Assembly (NCBI GenBank): GCA_012522635.1
Contig: JAAYKA010000023.1
Location: 1 to 64,000, forward strand
Source of the DNA: Candidatus Cloacimonadota bacterium
Lineage (GTDB): Bacteria; Cloacimonadota; Cloacimonadia; Cloacimonadales; Cloacimonadaceae
Reading direction: 5' to 3'
Length of the DNA stretch: 64,000 nt
In this document: piece by piece, positions 58,898 to 64,000 of the stretch
Numbering within the stretch: position 1 is the first letter of the stretch
How the letters are laid out: each line of letters opens with the position of its first letter
Translations under genes and position numbers: made by a program
Notes under the pieces: model-generated
Database searches by the model: none
Told to the model about the DNA's origin: nothing
What the model saw: the letters and a program-made list of their open reading frames with translations, nothing else

Positions 58898-58915
58898 GTG
58901 ACAGTTTTTCTTAAG

Positions 58916-59269
58916 CTATGCTGTGAAACGTCTGCGCTCTTTGATGCGTCCAGCTTTTCCTTTGGCGTGGCGCAGATAGAAAAGCTTGGCTCTGCGAACC
59001 TGACCATAGCGGACGATTTCGAGCTTGTCGATGTTTGGCGAGCTTTGAGGAAAAACACGCTCAACACCAACGCCGTTTGATATCTTACGGACAGTGAAGG
59101 ATTTGGAGATACCGGATCCACGTTTTTGAATCACGATACCCTGGAACACCTGAATGCGTTCCTTTCCGCCTTCTTTGATTTTATAGTGGACTTTCACCGT
59201 GTCGCCGGGGCGAAAATCGGGAAAGTCGGTTCTGATTTGGTCTCTGCCAACTGTGTGCAGAATATCCAT
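58916..59269 (-). CDS. rplS: 50S ribosomal protein L19
   Basis: Large-subunit protein at the interface with the 30S subunit. The 117-residue protein has [52 protein letters not shown] and the basic ending RIKERRRF. The ATG at 59269 is preceded by GGGAGGAACC; an open frame of 15 more codons upstream crosses this SD and is not used. Last gene of the rpsP operon, after an unusually long (308-base) spacer from trmD that contains a structured element. Confidence 0.97.
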   Translation of the reverse strand: MDILHTVGRDQIRTDFPDFRPGDTVKVHYKIKEGGKERIQVFQGIVIQKRGSGISKSFTVRKISNGVGVERVFPQSSPNIDKLEIVRYGQVRRAKLFYLRHAKGKAGRIKERRRFTA

Positions 59270-59327
59270 GGGTTCCTCCCTATATCTACTCGGAATAAAA
59301 GACTTCCTGCGCAAAGGAAACGGTACC

Positions 59328-59382
59328 GCGGACGAATCATTTCCGCCACCTCAAGGCCTTGAAACCCGAGGTGGGAATCCGC
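59328..59382 (-). promoter_or_regulatory. Candidate structured leader upstream of rplS
   Basis: In the 308-base trmD-rplS spacer an outer stem (GCGGA / TCCGC) and an inner 7-bp stem (CCACCTC / GAGGTGG) fold around a loop with the palindrome AAGGCCTT. It ends 59 bases before the rplS start. Ribosomal-protein autoregulatory leaders for L19 are known in other bacteria; this one is inferred only from position and pairing. The remainder of the spacer (59383-59577) shows small palindromes (GCGATCGC) and no supported gene. Confidence 0.4.
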
Positions 59383-59577
59383 CGCATCTTGAACTTCAGT
59401 CCATTGCTGTTGCCGGTTTTTGGGCTCCAGCTTTTTCGTTAAGGTCAGAATCGCCAAACCGTTCAAACGCGGCTGGCGTCGCAGAATCCGTTTTTCCACG
59501 CCTAACAGATGTGGAAACTTTTATTCCTGCTTGGTATTATTAAAAAAATGTTCGCGATCGCCGGAGAGAAAGGAGCG

Positions 59578-60261
59578 CTATTTTTCGCGCTTCAAATCCG
59601 GACGCCGGGTCTTGGTGAGGCTCTGGGACTGCGTTTGAGCCCAGGCTTGAATCTTGGCGTGGTTCCCTTCCCTCAAAACGGGTGGAACCTTTTGTGACAT
59701 CCATTCCTCAGGACGGGTGTAACAGGGAAAGCCAAGCTCAGCCTTGCCTTGGGCAAAGGAATCCATTTCAGCGGAACCAATATCGCCCAAAACTCCGGGT
59801 AGGAGCCTTGCCACACCGTCGATGAAAGCCAAAGCCGGGATTTCACCTCCGGAAAGGACATAATCTCCCAGGGAAATTTCATCACAAACGGCGAGGTCCC
59901 GCAAGCGCTGGTCAATCTCCTTGTAGTGTCCACAAATCAGAATCACCCTCGGCAGGCTGGAATAATGTTCCAAAATCTTTTGATTCAAAACCCTGCCTTG
60001 AGGGGTGAAATACACCACGGGGGCGTAGCCATCGGTCAAAAGCTCTTCGATGGCCTTGTAAATCGGTTCTGCCCGGATAACCATGCCGGGGAAGCCACCA
60101 AAGGCATAGTCGTCAACCTGGTTATGCTTGTTGCCGCTAAAAGCTCTAAAATCGCTTATCCCCACCTCCAAAGCCTTGGAGGCGATGGCTCTTGCCACGA
60201 TGCTGCTTTCCAACACGCTGGTGAAAGCCTGGGGAAACAGACTCAGGATATCAATTTTCAT
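59578..60261 (-). CDS. trmD: tRNA (guanine37-N1)-methyltransferase
   Basis: Methylates G37 next to the anticodon. The 227-residue SPOUT enzyme has the trefoil-knot motifs VDDYAFGGFPGMVI, CGHYKEIDQR and DEISLGDYVLSGGEIPAL. The Proteobacterial form of the second motif is GRYEGxDER; the GHYKxxDQR form is typical of FCB bacteria and supports the phylum guess. It overlaps rimM by 4 bases, as is normal in this operon. Confidence 0.95.
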   Translation of the reverse strand: MKIDILSLFPQAFTSVLESSIVARAIASKALEVGISDFRAFSGNKHNQVDDYAFGGFPGMVIRAEPIYKAIEELLTDGYAPVVYFTPQGRVLNQKILEHYSSLPRVILICGHYKEIDQRLRDLAVCDEISLGDYVLSGGEIPALAFIDGVARLLPGVLGDIGSAEMDSFAQGKAELGFPCYTRPEEWMSQKVPPVLREGNHAKIQAWAQTQSQSLTKTRRPDLKREK

Positions 60262-60767
60262 TCGCCGGCTTCCGAGAGCAAACTCTCGGCGTTAATCAAA
60301 ATTATCACACCGGGATTTTCCATCACTTCGCCGATAAAGAAATCGACCATCGGAATCAGGATTTCAGCGCCATCAGGGGCGGTCACTTCCAACACATATT
60401 GCGCGTTGTTGTGAAAATAATCCGTCACCTTGCCAATTTCGCGTTCTTCGAACACAACGCTATATCCCAAAAGCTCTTCCGGCTCCTCTTCCTCTTCATT
60501 TTCCAGAGGAAGCGCCAAAATCACTTCGCGGTGTTTAACTCGCTCTTCAGCTATTCCATCCTCGGCAAATTTCAACCTCGGTTTTCGATCGCTGTCGTCT
60601 CGTTCACATATACTTACGAAAAACACTCTATCACTGTTAAAGATCAAATATACGTCTTTGGCTTCTGCCAAGACATCGCGAAAACGTGGTTTTACCACCA
60701 CAGGGTAAAACCCGTCCGCGTCCTTTCCGCCCAACCGGCCGATGCCAATCAGGTCTGATAGTTTCAT
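60258..60767 (-). CDS. rimM: 16S rRNA processing protein RimM
   Basis: A 30S maturation factor acting on the 16S rRNA 3' domain with S19. The 169-residue protein has the RimM N-domain (DLIGIGRLGGKDADGFYPVVVKP) with a lowered GxHGxxG-type motif and a C-terminal PRC-barrel (LLGYSVVFEEREIGKVTDY and EILIPMVDFFI). An acidic insertion EEEEEPEE separates the two. Position between khpA and trmD confirms the call. Confidence 0.9.
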   Translation of the reverse strand: MKLSDLIGIGRLGGKDADGFYPVVVKPRFRDVLAEAKDVYLIFNSDRVFFVSICERDDSDRKPRLKFAEDGIAEERVKHREVILALPLENEEEEEPEELLGYSVVFEEREIGKVTDYFHNNAQYVLEVTAPDGAEILIPMVDFFIGEVMENPGVIILINAESLLSEAGE

Positions 60768-60998
60768 TTACTCGATTATCTCGAGCTGGGCGCGCTTTCC
60801 TTGCTTTGTGCTGACTGCGTTGATAATGGTGCGGATTGCGCCGGCTGTGCGGCCTTTTTTGCCTATCACTTTGCCGATGTCTTCCTTGGAAACGCGAAGT
60901 TCGTAAAGGGTGATTTTATCGCCCTGAACCTCGGTGATATTGACGCCGCTGGGATCATCAACCAAAGCCTTGACCAAAAATTCAATCAGTTCCTTCAT
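60768..60998 (-). CDS. khpA: KH-domain RNA-binding protein KhpA
   Basis: A 76-residue single KH-domain protein (formerly YlqC). The RNA-binding loop is [16 protein letters not shown], a textbook GxxG motif. Family members bind RNA with KhpB and affect cell envelope growth in Gram-positives. It overlaps the end of rpsP by 17 bases and directly abuts rimM, the conserved order in many phyla. Confidence 0.95.
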   Translation of the reverse strand: MKELIEFLVKALVDDPSGVNITEVQGDKITLYELRVSKEDIGKVIGKKGRTAGAIRTIINAVSTKQGKRAQLEIIE

Positions 60999-61302
60999 TT
61001 GTCACCTCTTGCTGTTCGTTTTTAGCTGCTTTTCTGTCTTCTATTTTCTGTTCGTGCCAAATCTGCAGGATGCCAGCTTTGCGCAGTAGGGAGCGAACCG
61101 TGTCGCTGGGCTGCGCGCCGACTCCGAGCCAATACAGGGCGCGATCTTTATCGACTTGGATTTTGAAAGGATTGGGCTTGGGATCATACCAACCGATGCT
61201 TTCTATATATTTTCCGTCACGTTTGGCGCGGGCGTCCACTGCCACAATACGGTAAAAGGGCTGGTCGTTAGCCCCCATCCTTTTCAGTCTCAGTCTGACC
61301 AT
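60982..61302 (-). CDS. rpsP: 30S ribosomal protein S16
   Basis: Small-subunit assembly protein. The 106-residue protein starts [19 protein letters not shown] and continues with [27 protein letters not shown]. The 20-residue charged tail is specific to this lineage. SD AAGGAG sits 6 bases before ATG. First gene of the operon, 45 bases from the -10 box of its promoter. Confidence 0.97.
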   Translation of the reverse strand: MVRLRLKRMGANDQPFYRIVAVDARAKRDGKYIESIGWYDPKPNPFKIQVDKDRALYWLGVGAQPSDTVRSLLRKAGILQIWHEQKIEDRKAAKNEQQEVTNEGTD

Positions 61303-61346
61303 TATTTCTCCTTGCTATTTTCAATAAGATTAAGCTATTTTGGGTC

Positions 61347-61375
61347 AGTATTTTTCTAAGACCTCTTTTCGTCAA
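61347..61375 (-). promoter_or_regulatory. Promoter of the rpsP operon
   Basis: On the minus strand TTGACG (61370-61375) and AATACT (61347-61352) are 17 bases apart. The -10 box lies 45 bases before the rpsP start codon. Confidence 0.6.
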
Positions 61376-61524
61376 GCGTTTTCTGATTATTTTTGAACTT
61401 TTTTGGGCGCTTTGTGGAAAATAAGGTTCACGAAAACCTTTTCCCTCCCCAAACTGAGCGCTGAAACCCACCTGATTCAAACCCTGACTTTTTCTCTAAA
61501 CCCCTGACTCCAATCACTTTCCTT

Positions 61525-61631
61525 CCTTGGCTCTGGCTCGAATGTAACCGCGTATCAACCCGGGAACATCCCGATTCTTTGTCGGGATGATGATGGGAAA
61601 ATCCCAAGTTATCAATGAGCCAGGGTCAAGG
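61525..61631. repeat. REP-like palindromic element B, copy 3 (large cruciform)
   Basis: Outer arms CCTTGGCTCTGGCTC (61525-61539) and GAGCCAGGGTCAAGG (61617-61631) form a 15-bp stem with two wobble positions. An inner hairpin CATCCCGA-ttcttt-g-TCGGGATG (61567-61589) and a small TGGGA/TCCCA hairpin (61594-61606) are nested inside. It lies between the rpsP promoter and the divergently unrelated outer-membrane gene end, so it is non-coding. The flanking 61376-61524 holds no other recognisable feature. Confidence 0.7.
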
Positions 61632-61654
61632 GCGATTCAAGTGTAAATCTATTC

Positions 61655-64000
61655 TTAAAATCTTTGGCCGAGAGTGAGGCTCCAATTCAGGGATTTTGTG
61701 TTTTGTTCCGGGTTGTTCGAAAAGCTTGTATTTTCAAAGCCCAAAGCCGTTCCAAGCGTGAGTTTTGACCATGGATAAGCGTCCAAACCAATAGACAATT
61801 GGGAACGCTGTTCACTCTGGCAGGCGCCGGTGGTGGTGGCGTGGCGATATTGGAGCCAGGGTAAGAGTTTTTCCCGGAAAAGGGAATAACTGAAGCGGGT
61901 TTGCCAGCCCTTGCTTTTGGTTTCCACGGTGACACATGAATCATATTCGCTTGAGAAAGCGTGTGAAACCGCGGCTTGGAACCTGAGCGGGATTTTTCCA
62001 AACTTACTCGCCAGATTGAAGTTAACGCTTTCGTTTCTGTTTTCAGGATTATCAGGCGCGAGGCTGCGACATGTGTAGCTTCTCCCCCGGCGGGTGTTCA
62101 GCTCAATCATCCAAGGGAGCCAATTCAGTTTGGGATTGTTGAAACCAACGCCAAAATTGGAGGAAGCGGATTTCCTGATGAAGGGGTCAAAGCTCATATC
62201 CGAAAAAGCCGGATTGGCTCGGTTGGATACATTGCTGGAAAACATTCCGCCTCGGAGGGTGAAGTATTTCAAGAGGCGTAGGGAGGCCTGGAAATTCCAA
62301 TTCTTTTGGAGATTGGTTTCGGAGCGGGTGGAAAGGAGATTGTCCTTTTGCCAGTTGTAGCTTCCGGAGAGAAGAAAACCGCGTCCCAGATGGTAAAGGT
62401 CGGACACCGCAAAGGTTTGCGTGTCTTGTTGTTGTCCCCAGGTTCCCAGGGCGCGATATGCCGGCCCGGTGAAATTGGCGTTCATATCGAGGCTGTGGTT
62501 TCCAATGGTGCTGCGCAGCCAGGCTCGTCCCGCGCTGTTGTGTAAACCGGGAATCAGTGGCTCCATATTGCGGTTCACGATAAAGAGATTTTCGATGTCG
62601 GCGGGGTCGATGAGGTCAAAACCGCCAATGTAGTCGGAAATCTCATCAGAGGTCATGGGACCCTGCCAGATATTGCTGTTATAGAGGCTGGAGGCGATTT
62701 CCGCGCCAAAGCTGGTTTTGAGCTGGGGGATATTCACCTGGGTGTCGAAAGCCGCCACCAGATTGTCTTTGGGCGTAACCACGAACAGAGTGTCTCCGGA
62801 AACAGAATCGACCCTCATGAAATCCAGGGAATCCAGCGAGGCTATCTCGTCACGGTTTTGCGCCAGAGTGAAAGACATGGAAAGTCCGCGTAAGGGGCCC
62901 AGACGGAGTTTTCCGCCCTGCGCTTTTTGTTGGAAAGCGGTGGAATATTCGTGATTTCCGCCGGAAACCGTTTTGCGGGTCATGGTTCCGCTGGTGAGTT
63001 CCAGTGAAATATGTTCCCCGTAAAGGCTTCCATACCAGCCTCTGATGTTTTTCCCGCCAAAGGCGAGGGGGCTGAAATAGGGCGTCACATCACCCGCTCT
63101 CAAATCCAGGGAAGGCAGGCTGAAAGCCAGGGAATAGCGGTCAACTGGCTGGCGGTTATTGTCTTCCCGGCTGTGATGATAGCCGTGGAGACTGAGATTC
63201 AGCTTTTTGTAACTGGCGTGGACATCCGCCCAGCCGGCGTAGCTATTGGATTCGGAGTCTGGATTATGGAAATCTGCGGCGTAATTCAGGCTTCCCCTCA
63301 GATGGGGCAAGGATTTTTTCACCTTGTTTTCCACGTCCGTGACAAAGATTTTGGAAGTTAATTCATTGCCAAACTTGTCTTTGGCGGTGATTCTCGCGCT
63401 GTAAACCTCTTTAATCGGCCAGGCGTCCCTGTAGCTGAGAAGGTTTTCCGTGACAAGGGCTTTGGAGGTAACGTCTTTTCCGTTCACCCAAACCACGATG
63501 GAGCCAGGCATAATACGGTCTGCGATGTCGTGATATGCCACAGCGAGAACGTATTCTCCTTCCTGGGGGCCATAATCGTTGGTGGTTAATAACACAAAGC
63601 CCGCCAAACCGGGGTTTAGTTCCTCATAATCACTTGCCGGCCAGTCGGTTTCATGTTCAGAGAAGTCCACCCAATCATCCGAGCCAGCCGACCCCTCAGC
63701 TTCAGGGCTCGCCACTGCTTTGAGAAAAAATGGCTCCTGGTTCAAGCCCATGTCCGGATAAAAAACCGTTTCACCGCTGTGCAGTTCGAATTGAAACCAG
63801 TAGCGCAGGTCCTTATTTTGAAGCTCCACACTGGTAAGCTCAACTCTGTAAAAAGCTGTCCCCTCAAGGATTGATTCCATCTTTTTACTCATGAAAGTGG
63901 AACTGCCCAGAGGACCGAAACAAAGTTCGATATTCTTGATGGATTCTATGCCATCAATGATTTCCAGGGTGATGTCGACGTTGGTTTTGGGCTCATAGCT
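61655..64000 (-). CDS. Large outer-membrane-type protein, C-terminal part (5' end cut by window edge)
   Basis: The frame is open to the window edge, giving 781 visible residues. The visible N-terminal ~190 residues look like Ig/carbohydrate-module folds (SYEPKTNVDITLEI, WFQFELHSGETVFYPDMG, EGEYVLAVAYHDIADRI). From about residue 230 on, alternating polar/hydrophobic strands rich in Y, N, S and aromatic residues run to a final strand ending in phenylalanine (SLNWSLTLGQRF), typical of an outer-membrane beta-barrel. No TonB box or plug is seen. It resembles uncharacterised large OMPs of FCB bacteria. Function unknown. Confidence 0.7.
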   Translation of the reverse strand, partial: SYEPKTNVDITLEIIDGIESIKNIELCFGPLGSSTFMSKKMESILEGTAFYRVELTSVELQNKDLRYWFQFELHSGETVFYPDMGLNQEPFFLKAVASPEAEGSAGSDDWVDFSEHETDWPASDYEELNPGLAGFVLLTTNDYGPQEGEYVLAVAYHDIADRIMPGSIVVWVNGKDVTSKALVTENLLSYRDAWPIKEVYSARITAKDKFGNELTSKIFVTDVENKVKKSLPHLRGSLNYAADFHNPDSESNSYAGWADVHASYKKLNLSLHGYHHSREDNNRQPVDRYSLAFSLPSLDLRAGDVTPYFSPLAFGGKNIRGWYGSLYGEHISLELTSGTMTRKTVSGGNHEYSTAFQQKAQGGKLRLGPLRGLSMSFTLAQNRDEIASLDSLDFMRVDSVSGDTLFVVTPKDNLVAAFDTQVNIPQLKTSFGAEIASSLYNSNIWQGPMTSDEISDYIGGFDLIDPADIENLFIVNRNMEPLIPGLHNSAGRAWLRSTIGNHSLDMNANFTGPAYRALGTWGQQQDTQTFAVSDLYHLGRGFLLSGSYNWQKDNLLSTRSETNLQKNWNFQASLRLLKYFTLRGGMFSSNVSNRANPAFSDMSFDPFIRKSASSNFGVGFNNPKLNWLPWMIELNTRRGRSYTCRSLAPDNPENRNESVNFNLASKFGKIPLRFQAAVSHAFSSEYDSCVTVETKSKGWQTRFSYSLFREKLLPWLQYRHATTTGACQSEQRSQLSIGLDAYPWSKLTLGTALGFENTSFSNNPEQNTKSLNWSLTLGQRF

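Noticed and set aside
59194-59499. A 101-codon minus-strand frame between trmD and rplS
   Set aside because: Starts with GTG without an SD, runs 75 bases into rplS in another frame, and has no family resemblance; the region looks like a leader instead.

Overview
The window looks like a chromosome segment from a Gram-negative bacterium of the FCB superphylum, most likely a Cloacimonadota (WWE1) lineage. This is inference from several signals: a very large surface protein ending in an FCB/Por-type C-terminal sorting module (NYPNPFNPST), a DUF2723 membrane protein, lipopolysaccharide-export permeases of the LptF/LptG type, TrmD with the FCB-like GHYKEIDQR variant, many lipobox proteins, and a window-edge protein that looks like an outer-membrane barrel. 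No rRNA, tRNA, CRISPR array, integrase or transposase gene was recognised.

Layout. 1-10145 (+): end of a sugar ABC permease, a DUF2723 glycosyltransferase-like protein, a cutC/M81-peptidase pair, a metal-resistance operon (SmtB-type repressor plus Zn/Cd/Pb P-type ATPase) behind a palindromic operator, and thrS. 10455-13266 (-): a NatA/NatB-type ABC exporter whose permease is fused to a CPBP intramembrane protease. 13812-21402 (+): a methyltransferase, rho, a TPR-SPOR protein, mutS and a SurA-like lipoprotein. 21664-28190 (-): a 1797-residue C25-peptidase-like surface protein and an LVIVD-repeat lipoprotein, divergent from a CsgG/LpoB-like lipoprotein (28396-29700, +). 30134-38600 (+): nitrilase, ligA, lptF, lptG, ppiD and a glmM-like phosphohexomutase, closely packed. 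39069-46336 (+): thiolase plus class-III aminotransferase, an unusual CTP synthase, and a two-gene sensor unit made of an NMT1-type binding lipoprotein and a membrane SpoIIE-type phosphatase. 46531-64000 is entirely minus strand: plsC, a polysaccharide-deacetylase-like gene, lon, a small membrane protein, ribBA-rluD-PAS protein-trkA-trkH-adk, acpS-ogt, the classical rpsP-khpA-rimM-trmD-rplS operon, and the C-terminal part of an outer-membrane-type protein.

Most genes are housekeeping or envelope biogenesis genes. Many neighbours overlap by 1-20 bases (cutC/M81, arsR/zntA-like, mutS/SurA-like, nitrilase/ligA/lptF, binding protein/phosphatase, adk/trkH, trkA/PAS, rimM/trmD), which implies translational coupling.

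The most novel-looking signal is not a gene. It is a dispersed intergenic element of about 105-110 bp in five copies (10238, 21411, 29827 reversed, 38701, 46411). It has two conserved ends, a tandem CCCTTA motif, and a central hairpin whose stem changes in a compensatory way between copies. A second, palindromic REP-like family occurs near 13441, 29705 and 61525. Other points of interest are a CTP synthase with an altered glutaminase active site, a C25-like protein lacking the catalytic His, the binding-protein/phosphatase pair without transporter genes, a membrane PAS protein in the K+ uptake cluster, and a structured leader before rplS.
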